This document shows positions 1 to 13,562 of a stretch of 64,000 nucleotides of DNA, in pieces. The notes beneath the pieces were generated by a model. It had not been told where the DNA came from and did not search any database. It was given only the letters and a program-made list of their open reading frames with translations. A program made the position numbers and the translations under genes. How positions within the stretch are numbered: position 1 is the first letter of the stretch; each line of letters opens with the position of its first letter. This DNA comes from Campylorhamphus procurvoides (taxonomy: Eukaryota > Chordata > Aves > Passeriformes > Dendrocolaptidae): NCBI GenBank assembly GCA_013396655.1, contig WBMV01004804.1, positions 63,901-127,900 on the forward strand, in the 5' to 3' direction.

Positions 1-2056
1 ACTTCAGGTGGAGCATTCTGTCCTACACACTTCACTTGTATTGCTTTTCCTTCTATCTGGTATTTGTGCAAGCTAAAACAACTTTAGGAAGGTAAACAGT
101 GCCTTCACATAACTGTTTTCCTCTGTGATTCTCATGTGCCAACATACCACTGAATGTTTGTATTGTGTATTCCTTAGGTGAAACTTTACTGCTTGGCTCC
201 CAGTCCAAACAAGTGAGATCCTAAGAAACCTGGAGATTTCCAGAAGAGCTTAGCTGCATAAACATAATTGCAAGTCTAGAGCAAATGCTCAAGTGCTACC
301 CTTATGCCATATTTGTATGAGGAATCCTATGTAACTGTTTGTGGAAATGTGGTGAGGAGCTGGCTGTGACCCTTTCTATATGAGTACCACCCAAAGAGTA
401 GCAATGAGGAGGGAAGCATGCCAATGGGTGTAAAGCAAACAAGGGCTAACTCCATGTTAGTCACATGCTGAAATAAAAATACTGTGCTATCTGCTACTTC
501 AAGTGAATCTCTGTGGGATGTACAACTCTGTTTAGATTCCTCTGAAAAATCCACACCTCATCTGGAAGAAAAAACATGTCCTGTCCAGATCTTTGCAAGA
601 TTCCTGGGTAACCTGAAGTCCATGCAATGTCTGTGTTTTCATATGCAGTGAGAGGTCATCTAGGAATGGGGGAGGCAGAAACATCAAGAATACGCTGTAA
701 TGCAAATAATGGTGTGAGTTTAGTTAAAGCAGTATCAGCATGTTGCTATATGTTGCTGTATCTGCTCCAGATCATTCATCTCTACTTAACAGCCTTTTGG
801 TTTGCATCTGTTAATAGAGTTATAAAGTATTACCTGTCTGATGATGGTAAATACCTGGTTATTCTCTACATCTTCAGATATTTTCAAATTTTTAGTTAAA
901 TTCTAGGTTTCTAAATTAAGACATTATGAGCATACATATTAAGTAGTGTAAGAAAAATACCAAGTTTTAACATATCCTCTTTAGTTTTTGCAAGCTTAAA
1001 TGGTGACACAAAATACATACCAAAAGAGAAACAAGGTTTAGATGGTTACATGATTTGTAGGTGGTTATCACAGGCAGAAATAGAACTGAAAGACCTTGGA
1101 ATACAATAAGCACAGGAGTCTTGTTCTCAAATGCTTAATAAGGTTTGTCTAGGAAGGGATGCGTTTACCTCGCCTATGTTGTAGGTACACATTGCAAAAT
1201 GCATTAAATTTCTATCACATTTGCTGTGTTTTGAGTAGGTTTTTTGATTATTTTTGCTAATGTGGTTGTTAACTTGTTTTGTTGTGTCTCTTCAGTTTGG
1301 TAAACTTTTTGTTCACACCCGTAGGAGTAATGGATATCTCATGTAGAGGGATGAGGAAATGATTGTAGCAGTGTCTTCTTAGTTGCAAGGCAGTAAAACA
1401 TTATAAAACTCATTTGCAGTACAAGCATGTTCATCACACTGCCCAGTGCATTTATATGGCTGCAGATTCCATTACTTTGTGCAACTGAAGGGACAGAGGA
1501 CTTTGCCAGGTAAGGGAGAAATCCCAGAGCACTCTTACTGAGAATCTGATGTCAGTCCAGAAAGGGATGGTATATCTTGTTTTAAATATTCAACAAACAA
1601 AAGCTGAAAAAAAATCAGACTCAGGATGGTTTAAGTTCTTCTCGAGGGCATAGGCAGACTGCCATAGAAGGGGAGAGGAATAATTGTCTACTAGGCAGAT
1701 CTCATCTTGGAACAGGCATAGCTTTGAAAAATAATGATGTAAAATTCAGACTATTATTCTTCTACTCACGGAAGAGTACAAAGTCTTATATACTGCAAGG
1801 GGTTGTTCTAGAAGTAGTTTTATTGGAGATAAGCTTTGAAAATATTACCATAAATTGTTTTTTAAGACCGTCAGGTGGAACCTGGAATTTTCTATGGTAG
1901 TATTCATTTTAAAACATTGCTAAAATCAGATGGCATAGATTTGCCAGTTGCACGGTGTTCTGGTAGCAGATACCTATCTATGGTCAGCATTTAGAGGAAA
2001 GGCTTTCTTAGAAGCTTTCTGTTCCAGGGGGCTGATCAGATCTGAGTGACTGAGGG

Positions 2057-2097
2057 TGACTCCTATGGACAGGAGTGGGGCTGACTCCTATGGACAG
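2057..2097. repeat. Short 25-bp-period direct duplication
   Basis: TGACTCCTATGGACAG occurs at 2057-2072 and again at 2082-2097, giving a period of 25 bp. The flanking bases (GAGTGGGGC between the copies) suggest a two-copy tandem duplication. No function is apparent. Confidence 0.8.
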
Positions 2098-3329
2098 TGA
2101 TTATGGAGAAGGCAGCTCTTCACCTACCTGGAAGATCTCTGGTAGGGTAATACTGAGTCTCAAGGCAGCTGGACCTAAGCAGGATCAGTGAGTAAGGAAG
2201 GCTGGAGCAGAGGTAAGGAGCTCTGGAAACCAACTATAGGGATTTTTGTGCAGACAGTTTGCTGTAAGCATGTTGCCTCCCAGCATGGTTGTGAGTGTGC
2301 AGCTCTCCCTATGCCAGCTGAAGGTCTGAGTTCCCCAGCTTGCATTTTTCCAAGCTTCGCTGGGCACAAGCAGGGCCTGCAGAATATGCGTGCAGGTCTT
2401 TTGCAGTTCCTTTAAAGGTCTCATAAGCGAGAGATGAGGCAGCATAGAGAGGAAAGGATAAAGAGGGAAACAAGTTATAAGCGTAGTTTAGAACTGAGAG
2501 GGATTTGTGTAACCAAAAATAGGAATCTTGTACTTTTCCTATTTCTCACCTAGAACACAGTCACAACCCAGCAGAGCCAAAGTTGTCAAAGCCCCTCTGA
2601 AGATGCCTCTGGATGCCCCCTGCATCACTAGGATAGGTAGTGACACCCAGTGACACTTTGGCACCTCTACTTTGCTGCAGATGACAGAGAGTCACTTTTG
2701 AAAGATCCCTTCTTTGCAAATTAAGATAAAGACTAGGAGAGTGTTTTAAATTTGTGTCCTTATTTTCCTGGTTGGTAAAGAGAAGCCTTGAAAGAGATTC
2801 AAGAGAGCAGAATAATCAAGCAACTCATTGATCTAAAGTTAATCTGCTGCAACTGCCTCTGCAAGTGCTAAAAATGGTCTCCTTTCCTCCTTTCTCCAAC
2901 TGAGGAAATGGCTTCTGCCAATATCCCTCTAACACCATCAGCCCTTGGCGCTTTTGTCAAATACACTCTGTGTTTGAACAGATAAAATGAAACTCATTTG
3001 TTGTTATTGTTTAAGATTAAGCTGTACTTATAGAATTACTGTGGCATTATTAGGCCAGTTTCCTAGAACACAAAGAGAATGAAAAACAGAAATAACAAAA
3101 AGAGGAAATTCTGTTCAGTTTTTGTTTTAAGGCTTAGTACTGAGCTTTGAGTTTCTGCTCTTGTCAGTAGCGAATTATACAGCATTCTATTCTGCAAAGA
3201 AGCACCAAGAAGTTGTCTTAAAAACATTATAATTGTTATACAAAAGTTCTATGTACTATACGAAGCATTCAAAATGTTTCCCAAGTGCTTAGAAGGTGTG
3301 TTTCTGGTACAAAATAACAGCAAATCATG

Positions 3330-3455
3330 CCTTCTGGCTTTGGGCTCTGACATGGAATCTTTACAAACATAAGCAGGTCGCTTAAATTGACTATCTACTG
3401 CTCCATCTGGAAAATGAAGCTATTGAGTGCCTCAGACTACCCAGGGAAGTCAGAA
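3330..3455 (+). repeat. MIR-like (CORE-SINE) fragment
   Basis: The order of short words follows the central and 3' part of the MIR consensus in sense orientation. A GGGCTCTGACA block resembles the CGGCTCTGCCA region, then GTCGCTTAA resembles GTCACTTAA, then TCCATCTGGAAAATG resembles TCATCTGTAAAATG, then a GCCTCAGA/AGGGAAG stretch follows. Similarity is low and interrupted, as expected for an element inactive for more than 100 million years. It overlaps a chance open frame at 3387-3584. A profile search would be needed to confirm the family. Confidence 0.45.
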
Positions 3456-3654
3456 AATATATCTGTAGACAGAATATTTGGTGCTGACCTGCTGGGATTT
3501 GTGCAAGCTGAATTTTGCTTTTGTGTTTTCGCTGACGGAAAGCATTTCTACCAAGCCATCAGAAGTCATAATTTTCTTAAATGAAAATTCATCAGTCTTC
3601 TCAGTCATCTTGAAAATGTGCCGTGGCTCACAACTAGTATTTTCATTGAATGTT

Positions 3655-4455
3655 AGAGCAGTTCAGGTTGGAAGGAAACATGGGAGGTCTCTAGTCCAGC
3701 CCCCTGCTCAAACCAGGGCTGACAACAAATTTGGACCAGGTCACTCAAACCTTGTCTTGTCAGAGGCTGAAGACCTGCACGTCCTCTCTTTGCCCCTGTC
3801 CCACAGATGTGTCATTCTTAGAGGGATTTTAACACCACCATCCCTGGTATGTGCACTCAGAACCTCACCAGCTCCAATTTATGCCCACATCGATTGTTCT
3901 CCCATGACACCTCTCTGCAACAAGTGTTGCTCCACTTCTCAGTCACTATCCCCAAGGTACTGGGGGCTGTTGTTGGGTTCCTAGGGCTGAAGAAGCCCCT
4001 GTCCCACAGCCTCTCCTTACAGGCAAGTGTTTGGTGGCCTCGCCTAAACTCCCTCCAGTCCACTGGTGTCTTCTGTGTACTGGGCATCCCAAACTGGATC
4101 CAGTGGCCAAACAATTGCTGAGTAGAAGGGACTAATGCCTTCTCTCCATCTGCTGTCTGACATCACCTTGCTTCAGCCCAGGATGCTGTCTGTGGTCTCT
4201 GCAGCCCTGCTGGCCATTCCCAGCCTGCTGAGCCCCTCAGGGCAGAGGTGCTCCCCAGCCAGGCAGTGCCCAGCCTGTATCCCTGCAGGGAGTTCCTGCT
4301 CCCCAGATGTGGCTTCACATTTGTCCCTCTTGGATTTCACCAGGTTGTCACTGGCCCATTTGCCCGGCCTGGCCTTGTTCCCCTGGATGGCAGCCCTGCC
4401 CTCTGGCATACCATCTGCACCCCTTGGTCCCTTGTCATCCACATACTCCATTTGA
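3655..4455 (-). mobile_element. CR1 LINE fragment, antisense (3' UTR and end of reverse transcriptase region)
   Basis: On the + strand it begins with GTTCAGGTTGGAAGGAAACA and TCTAGTCCAGCCCCCTGCTC, the reverse complement of the avian CR1 3' end. The reverse complement of the region upstream in CR1 follows: CCCAGGATGCTGTCTGTGG, CCCAGCCTGTATCCCTGCAG, CCAGATGTGGCTTCACATTT and a terminal block with CTGGATGGCAGCCCTGCCCT and CCCTTGTCATCCACATACTC. The copy is therefore 5'-truncated, as most CR1 copies are, and strongly diverged, with internal indels. The GC content is clearly higher than the flanks. It lies antisense to ALK. Open frames through it (3478-3984, 4135-4455 and those on the other strand) are remnants or chance, not genes. 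Confidence 0.85.
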
Positions 4456-7400
4456 AAACAAAACCTGGATTACATTGAAAAATAAATCTAAGCACTAGTG
4501 ACTTCTGTTCATCCTCCATGTGATTTCACAAATTTTGCTGACTTTAACAAGACTTCAGAAATGTTTTACAAGGGGAAGTTTTCCATGTTTAAGGAAAGTC
4601 ACTGGTCTGCAAACCTCTCCTGGGTTTGTTTCCAGCAGTGAGTAAACTTACGCCTCTAGCTCCATTAGATCATATATACCCGCCAGATCATAACTTTCTT
4701 CAGGTAAAAGCAGAAAAGCAAACAAATAGTACATTCTTCCCCACCTACTGCCATTTCAGGATGAAGTTAAGTTTCCAAAGAATATTTTTTCTAAAAGAAA
4801 TGAGGCAAGTCTTGAAAAATCAATACACTGACAGAAGAAACTTCATTTCTCTGGCTCTGCTGGAAGATGCAACCATTAGGTTGTATCCCACTTGGTTTTA
4901 GGTTTTTGCTAGTTCTGTAATGCCTGGAGCTCAGCCACTAGTAAGATACTGGTAGAGGTAATTCTTAAACTACACAGGGGATTTTTTTGTATTTCTGCAG
5001 TAAAGGATATCCCTGATGCTTAGCCAGGGCATGGGAGCTTTACATATTAGCACACTCCTTGGCTTTTGATCCCACAATAGCTGTGGATTGTGCTGAATTT
5101 TGCTTCCACTTCAAACCAGTCTTGTAGGCAGGTATTGTAGGGTATTTAGCTCTTACTGCAGGACTGGAGTGTGCTAAAATTGTGAATGCCACAGCATCCT
5201 GATGAACTCCCCAAACGAATGTAATTCACTACCAATCTTAAAATGCTATTCTACTCTAGAGAATGACTATTCAAAAAAGGTCTTTATTTAATCAATAGAG
5301 TAACTCCCCGTGTACTTTGAGACACATATAAAATCTGTTAGTGACAACATGATGGGTTTTATTGCTTTTTACTTCTATTAGCATTGCAGAACCAATTCAA
5401 CTTTGAGCAAGCTGGAATCTCCACCTTCCCATATTGTATCCACGGAAAATAATAGCTGGCACAGCACAGAGGCTCTCAGGCAACTGAGTGCCATCAATAA
5501 TGGTGCTGTTAACCAAGTTTCTGGTGAATAACCTACCCTGACCACTCAAAGAAGTGGGACTGCACAGGTTTTACTCGAGACCATTATTTCAGTTTACAGA
5601 GGGTTTCTACAGTGTATACTGGACAAGGACAAAAGAAAGCCAGCTGAACTCAGACCCTAGGATGTCTTTGAAGGTTACAAAGTGATTGCATTTTTTATTG
5701 TCCGTCTTGAGTATGGTTCCTGCATTAATCTAAAGTCCCATTATAATATTTTTACACAGCTGATTCCTGTGCAGTAGAGTTATATTAAAAGCTGGGGGTT
5801 CTCATTTGAATTAGTTAAGGAAGCAATCTTTTGAATACTGACCTCCAACACCTGAAAACTGGGTGGAAAAAGAGAGGAGAACCTCTGTGCCTGCAGCATT
5901 CTGATCCGTTTTGGCGACTGGTAAAAATACAGCTTTAATCTATATTACTGGAAAAGCAGCATTGCCTAGGAGAGAGAGGAACTAAATGAAAGGGGAAATT
6001 AAAAAAAGGCTCCAGATTGTCTTAAAAAGTTTAAATGAAATTCTGAGAAATCTTGATTATTTCATTCGCTCTCAGTTCTGATTGTCCAGTGTCAAGGTTC
6101 CACAAAAATAGACTTAAAAGTAGCAGTTAGAATTTTGATCACAGCACTATGATTCACCTGTCAGTGGTGATAGGTCTTTAGACTACAAGAGAATTGGCAT
6201 TGTACTCTGCAGTTACTGAATGTGAGCTGATACAGAGCCCTCCAAGCCAGGGTTCCAGTCTGGATTTTGATATTCCACACCTCAACATGCAGGACAGCTT
6301 CACTGAAGGGGTTTCACTTAGTTTCTCTTTCAGTGGGCACAGTGTAGGAAGCTTCCAGCTCCAGCTGGTCATCATGGAAATGGCAGGATAGGTGCTGCTG
6401 GAGGCACAGAGGCCAGTGCCCTGAGAAGCAGGACAGGCTGCATTTCGTAATAGAGAACAGAGAGGAAGGAGAGTAAGTTCTTGGTGTTCCCACGTGCAGC
6501 CCAGGATGTAATGGTCAGAAAGCAGAGCTACTGCCAGATTAAAACTTAGAGCCGGGGAAGTGAATTTGCAGCTCAGGCAGTCTGTACAAGGAGATAATGA
6601 CGCTAATTCCTGTGAGTAGTGAGCTGGATTCTGATCAACCTTGTGTAAGCAGGTGTACTCCAGAGATAGCGAGGAGCAGAGAACAGGTTAATTACTATTT
6701 TTAGCAATGTAATAAGGACAGACCGGGCAAGTTAGCGCTATTTCCCTGATAAATGTTAGGTTGTGGGTGCTCAGGGAGCACGAGCATCTGAGATGGTGAC
6801 TACTAATAGAAAGCTCTGCATGAGCTGGACAGAGGCAGGTTTCACCCACAGAAGAACATGTTCAGGCCCTCACTTTGAGAATCGGTCTGCTCCTATACCC
6901 TGCCATCCTTTCATGTTCTCCAGAGCAATCTTTGCCCCGGTGAGGGGCACCTGGCTGTAAAATGCCAGCAAAGACCTCCCTGCAGAGCCAGTGCTGCCTC
7001 TGGTACCAGCCCCCAGAGCCAAGAAAGTAGTTCCCTCTCGATGACAGGAGAATCCTATGCCTCCTGTGCTCAGTCATGGGTCAGGAGCAAGGATATTTTA
7101 AAAAAATGGGCTAGGAGAGAGCCTGTACCTCCTACTTTCTTTGAATAGAGGAAGGGAAGAAATAAGGCAAAACTGAAGCAGATGTACCCAGTTCCTGAAG
7201 AATGCATCTAGCAGCCCAGAAGAATGACTGTAGGACATCAATAAGCAGGAAAATATAATGGTTTAGGGACACTCAAGGTGGAGACAGATAAGCACTGAGG
7301 AGAACCAGTCTGGTGGGCCTCAGTATTAAAAAATGTGGGATGAGTGTCCCCAAGAAAACAGGACCCTGGCCACCAACTTTGTTTCAGTTGTGTTGATGGC

Positions 7401-9965
7401 CGGGTAGTTAAGTTAGTGATCTGGTGCTAAAAATCCCCTTACCTTGCTCTGTTCTTTTGCATCTTCTTTTGGTCACCTCATTATAAATCAGAAACTCTAT
7501 CGAATTATTCATACCCCCACTTTTCAAGTGGCAATATGTCTCTAGGATGTTGATCCCTTTCTCTGTTACCTGCTGCAGTTGTCTTTACAGATTTAAGACA
7601 CCCTGCTGAACCAGTCTTTCCTCAGATAAAGTTATCATGGAAGAAAAGCATGCTCTCTTTTTTTCTTTTTGCCTGGCTTTCTGTTAGTAAATGAGATGGA
7701 AACAAGGCTGTTTATCTTCACAGAGTTCTGTTTGCTTAGAGAGACATACAGATCTGTGACTCTTAAGATCTATAACACAGGATCTGAGTGGGTAGAATCT
7801 GGGGTGCCTTTTTGTCATGTGCTATGCAGGGCCATTTCATTTTGTGTCTAGAGTCCATACAGTAATCTCCAGAGAAGGGAGGGCGTTCTGAGACAGCATT
7901 GTAGCATGCAGCAAATCTTTTAATGCAAGGTAATGCTCTACAACAGTTTCGAATAACAAGTTACTTACAACAGGTACTTTATTTTTCATATAATTTTGTA
8001 GTTTCCTAGAATATAAGAATCTGTAGTCCTGGGTAATGCATAATGAGTTCATCAATGAATTCTGGAGGGCTGACTGCTAAGGTGATACTGGCTGTTGTTT
8101 ATTTCTACTTGCTAAGCCATATGACAAGAATTTTTAAAATATCACAAATCCTCACCTGATAGTTTCTGTCCTTGCTCATACTGTCATTGACAGAGGGATG
8201 GGCAGGCCTTTGAAGAAGTCTGTAAAACTGATTCTTTTTCAAAAGACTTCTTCCAATTCAAAACCAGAAATAGTGAAAAGTCTGAATGCTCTTGCCTCCC
8301 AGATGGGATTGGAGCTTACAGAGTGGCTCCCTGCAGCTCCAAACATGCTAGTTCAGCTTAATGCCTTCAGTGATGGATCAGCTGCTTGCACTGTAAGACC
8401 ACTACAGGTGCAAGTAGGACTATAGGCATGAGCAGCTGGTAAACAGAAAGGCCAGGATTTTTTTGTAAAGGAGAGAACAGTATGTGTCTTCCATCCTGAA
8501 ACTGCCTGACAGTGTTATCAAAGAAGGGTATGGATATAAGGAGCAGTGCATCATTCTGGTGGGGATTCAGTCTGTTGTCATAATTCCCACAGCGTGTTGT
8601 GCTGTCTCCATCATGTGGCTCCCTCTTTGTCTTGAAGTTTGTTGTCAATAGAGATTTATTTAATTTGAATTTTTTATGAGTTTACCATAGCTGTGCTCAT
8701 TCTGTTTTGCTCTTTCCTAAATTTTCTAAAAGACCTTGTTGACTCCATGAGTGTTCTTCTGAGTAGCTTCTCCCCTTGAAAGGCCCTGTCAGGGGACTCT
8801 CAGAGAAATGCTTTGGCAGTGGCATAGCAAACTCATATCATGTCAGATGCATAAGAATTAGAATTACTTAAGTTGTTTTCTAATGGCAGATTTTCCATCA
8901 CGAAATATCATTTTGAAATCTAGACTTCCTATGGGAATATCAATTTACACAAAATGCCAGGGTATTTTTCAGTCTGGGAGAAAATAAAAATGAAATATTT
9001 TGACCTTACTGTGATGAAACATTTTGATAATTTACTTCATTTGCAACTATACTGTACTATAATATACTTTACTGTGAAATTGACATGAGCCACTTTAATT
9101 TTAATTCCTTTACACAGAAGAATTTGGTCCCCAGCTGTTTTCCTATTAAGATTTTATGTCCAGGAAACTTCAGATTTATTTTTGTTTATTCCAACATGTG
9201 GAATGGAAAGAAAGAGAAATCCTGGAGTTCTCTGCAAAGCAAAAATTCATATTGCTGCTTGGATCCAGCACCTATTGTGTACCACGGGCATTTCAAAGAC
9301 CAACTGGTACATAACTGGAGTACCACACAAAGCAAACAAACAAAAACCCCAAGGGCTGAAATCTGTTCCCAGTAAATATTTGAGTAATTTCAAAGTATTC
9401 ATCAACTGCATTCTGCCCATGAACAATTTGCAACCAGCCAAGTGCCAAATTTCTCAAGCAAACTGTTCATTGCAAATAGTTTGCCTCTTCACTGTGACAG
9501 AGGAGTGTGTTATTAAGAAGCCAACTGTTCTTCTTAAACAAGCTTTTTATCATTGCCATAGTAAAAACTGGATGTGTGAGGAGGAAGACAGTTTAAGGGA
9601 AATTATATTTTGAAACTCTGATTAGGCATTCCTTCATAAAAAGATTTACTGCTTTTTATTCAAGGATTCCCAAACCCAGTGAGCACCATTAGTTCCATTT
9701 TAGTAGGGGAATAAAAAGGCAAAAGGATTAAGTACACAATTTGTCTTAGATCCCATTGCAGATAAAAAGAGGTGGGAATGGAATTAGTTCTTGAGATCCA
9801 GTTCACAAAACAGCATGTATGAGATGATGAGTTGGCCTTTATTTCTAATGGATGTTAGTGTACTGTTCATCACAGAAGGCGCTGTGTAACTCAAAAAAAT
9901 TCAACTTAGCTGTTTCCATAGCACAAGTACAATGGAGTATATACTGTTTCTTTTCTAGGTGTAGA

Positions 9966-10016
9966 AAATAACGCATAATTATTTTACACACAAATAACGC
10001 ACAAATTATTTTACAG
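9966..10016. repeat. 26-bp tandem duplication
   Basis: Two adjacent copies begin with AAATAACGCA at 9966 and 9992 and share the TTATTTTACA segment. They differ by a few substitutions in the middle. The sequence is AT-rich apart from the two CG dinucleotides it preserves. Confidence 0.85.
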
Positions 10017-12008
10017 TATTTAGGGCCGACAGTGGAAAAGTGATGTAAGACTAGCAGTGCTGTTTCAGCCATTTCAGGCCTCCTGTCTCTTAATTTGTCC
10101 TCTTATAATCATCTCTAAATTCACCTTTAGAGCAACTGCCCAGAGTACTTTGATTTCAAGATGTGCACACAGATAAAACATTCCACACTCAGAGACTGAT
10201 GGTAAAAGTAAGAAACCTAAACCAAACAAACCTTATCACTGAAGCGGCTCATGAAGGCAGCTGGTGATGATTCCTTCTTGATTATTGCTTAAGGACCACT
10301 ATTTGCAAGTGCCTTATCTCAGGGGACTTTCCTGGGGAAAAGCCATGGGAGGAAGTCTTCTTGAAGAGATGTCATCTGTCATGACAAGTTGTGTGTCCTG
10401 ATGAGCCTTGTGCTGAGATTGCATTACGATGACTGATGAGGCAGTCCATAGCAGTTAACTCAGCCATTTGTAATCATTTCTCTTACAGACCTTTTGGTAA
10501 TCACTTTGGGAAATTCTTATTTGAACAGTGCAGGTTCTGAGGGGAAGAAAAGCGAAGTTATTACTCTGTTGCAGGAAAGCATTTAGGTAGACGTAAACGT
10601 GGGGGAAAACAAAAAACAGAAATCGGCATAAAGTCTCTTACTGTCCTTCTAGATATGCCTGCAAGGCTGTTTGCTTTTATTTTTTGTATTGATTACAGTC
10701 CCATCCCCACACTGACTTGGTTCCAAAAGCTCTGAATTTCACTTTCACAACATAGAATGAAGCAGTTCAGCAGAGACAAGGATGGACTACCAGAAGCGGG
10801 GACCTCTGGGAAGGAGCAAACACTCACTGGGCTTGGGAATCCTGGAATAAAAAGCAGTAAATCTGAGGATTAGTTTACAGTTAAGGTCTTTGGAAAGCAG
10901 CTACACAGAGCAAAATTGTGCCAAGAAACCCAAAACACCCTAAAGAACTCATGGATATCTCCAGAGATACTTCTTATTTTAATTTTGCACCTGAAAAACA
11001 GTGACAATTTCCCTTTTACGACCTTTACTCATAGTCAACTCAGAGGTGTCTATCTGAGTGAAGGCAGAAGTTTCTCATGCCTCATTCAGGTGCTTTATGG
11101 GCTTCATTTTGGCAGCGCTTGCAGAACTTCCTTGAGAGTGCTTTCACATCTAAATACCCCACAGTTGTAGTCAGAGATGCTGCCCTTTACCTTAAGCGAA
11201 ATTAAATGTTGCACTGAAAATAGACAGTATAAGAACATTGGCATCTTTCCCAGTAAAGGGAATATGAAGTAGTTTTTATTGTTCCTGCCAAGACAGCTGT
11301 GTTTTAGATTGAAATAGTCATCACACCCTTTTGCTATATCTAGAAATAATGCAGCTTTCCTACCACTAACAAATGTCTCATATTTTCTCTGGTACCAAAA
11401 TGCCCTGCACATTTGTTGCTGTTCTCCAACACTATATCTTAACAGAAATGCCTAATGCAGAAAATGAATGGGTGTAGCCATACAAATGGCAGGGAATTGG
11501 GAACTGTCACTTCTTCACAGTTTGTGTCTGTGGTCCATATGTAGGGCTTCATCTAATTCCTCTGAGAGTTCACTTTATGTTTTGACATGGTAGGCATACT
11601 AAAAAAGTTTATTCTTCTAAAATGCCATCTCTGGATCACAAAATTTCAGAATTATTCTGTCTGTTAAAGGTGGCCAAAGCCTCTGCAGCTGTAGTGACCT
11701 TTCTAAAAGTGTTCCCTCTGTCTGCGTGGTACAGTTGAGGCACATTTTCTGTTGGACACATCACTTCAGGAATTCTGCATCTTTTTGTACAGGAAATCTC
11801 CAGGGTTTACCTGAAGTTCCTGTATTTTATTTCCTTTGCTTTGTGGGCTATTTTAAATGTGAAGAAGTGGGGCTGTCCAATTAAGAGAAAAGAAAATAAA
11901 GCCCCTGGATTTGTATTTCTGTATGTGGAGCCAATTGTTGAGCCTTCTGTCAACATTATCTTTCACCTGCACTTGTGCAGTAAGCGTAGAATTTCTCTCT
12001 TTCCATGG

Positions 12009-12036
12009 ATGCAATAATAGTAATAATGATAATAAC
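12009..12036. repeat. Imperfect trinucleotide (AAT-type) microsatellite
   Basis: The run CAATAATAGTAATAATGATA continues into ATAACA. It is a decayed (AAT)n-like array with G interruptions at regular spacing. Confidence 0.65.
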
Positions 12037-13450
12037 AAGTTAAAAATAAGGCTGACTTATGCCACTGCTGTTGCTTTCTTCTAAATAACCAGTATTTGCT
12101 GGCTACCACTTGCAGCTGGCAGTGTTGAATGGTTCCAGGCAGCAAAACAAGACTGGCTTACGCCTAAGGTGGATTTATGCTGGGGGCTGAGAGGCTGTTC
12201 TGGACATTGCCCTGTGCTCTTTGAGGAGAAAGGAGGATGCACATGTCCAAAAAAGTTTTTTTTTCACAAAGAAGGAGATATATGTAACATTAATATGGGA
12301 TACATGGAATGAGGGTTCCTGGGTAAATCTGGATAAATCAGCTGGAGCAAAGTAAAAACGCTTCTTAGATTAACTCAGGCTAAACTGGGATCTTTAAATT
12401 GTCATGTGTCTGTATTAGGAACCCTAGGAAAAAGTTTGTTCTTCCCTCTGATATGTAATAGGTGTGTGCAAACGGACTTTTTTCCCTCTCCACCTGCCGT
12501 CCAAGCTCAATGCTGCAGTGCAGTGGAAGAAAGGGTTTTAAATGCTCAGGTCATGTGTGACTGTAGATGGCTTTGAAAGGGAAGGGAGGCATTTAGTTAT
12601 TGTATAGGAAAGAAAAAAATAGGTGTTCCCTAAAGTTTGTTCTAAGTGTCTCCAGAGACAGAGGTACTGACATGGCATGAAAGTGTGGGAGGAGAAGTGA
12701 GTTACCACCATTGTCATCCTGATCAAAAAAAGACATTGAAAGGTGATCAGACTGCCTGCTCTGAGGGTGAAAAGCCTCCTGCAGACCACAGAGGTTTAGA
12801 TCTGCACTAAAACCTTCACATATTCATTCCCCCAGCATTCTCCAGTTCAAGGATTTTTTTGCATGTGTTTTTATCCCTATAGAGACAAAAATAAGTGTGC
12901 ATTGAATGTCACACCTTCAAGCATGAGATACAGATCAAAAGGCAGATGTTGAGAAAAACATAAGCTTGTATTAAAATTTGTAGGCACCGTGGGCCACTGA
13001 GTAAATACCTGCGGCTGTGTTAGAGTGATAACTGCTTATTGGTTTTGTGTATGCGTTCTGGTTTAGTACACAGTCAGTATAGCACAAAAGAGGATTTTAT
13101 GTGTATATAGAACAGGAGATTGTTTCTGAGTTCTCTTTAATCCCACTACTTAAACTTACATAGGAAGTGTACAGATCTGATGAGATACTCCAACTGGGTG
13201 TATGCATACCTATGCAGAAATCCAAGGGAAAGGCACTAAATGTTTTAAAGTCAGTATGTTTAATGAATTATTAAAACGCTGTCAAAAAACGGTTTCTATT
13301 CCTTGGAAGTCTGGCCTCTGTGGTTGTAAAGGTTAAGTTAACTGGGTACAGGCTAGAGGAAAGTACATGCAGAGGGGTAATCCCAGGCATGCAAATAGAT
13401 GGAGATTGAGAATATGTGGGATCAGAACCTGAGTTCTAAAGATGAGCGTT

Positions 13451-13562
13451 ATACTGGTATAGCATATATACTACTATAGTGATCATACTGGTATAGTATG
13501 TTGTGTGAATATATACATATATATATTATATATATACTGGTGTAGAAATCATACTGGTAAGC
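13451..13562. repeat. 17-bp minisatellite grading into a TA-rich tract
   Basis: Units start with ATACTGGT at 13451, 13485, 13534 and 13551, with a diverged unit ATACTACTATAGTGATC at 13468. The spacings are 17, 17, 49 and 17 bp. Units 1 to 3 are exactly 17 bp each (ATACTGGTATAGCATAT and relatives). Between 13502 and 13533 the array has decayed into alternating TA (about 13510-13537). The last unit is partial. No gene is involved. Confidence 0.85.

Noticed and set aside
1020..1110. Possible MIR-like words (TTAGATGGTTACATGATTTG, CACAGGCAGAAATAGAACTG)
   Set aside because: Only loose word order is shared and no diagnostic core is intact. Too weak to list.
3478..3984. 168-codon frame, the longest in the window
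   Set aside because: It runs from unique sequence into antisense CR1, so it has no biological unity.
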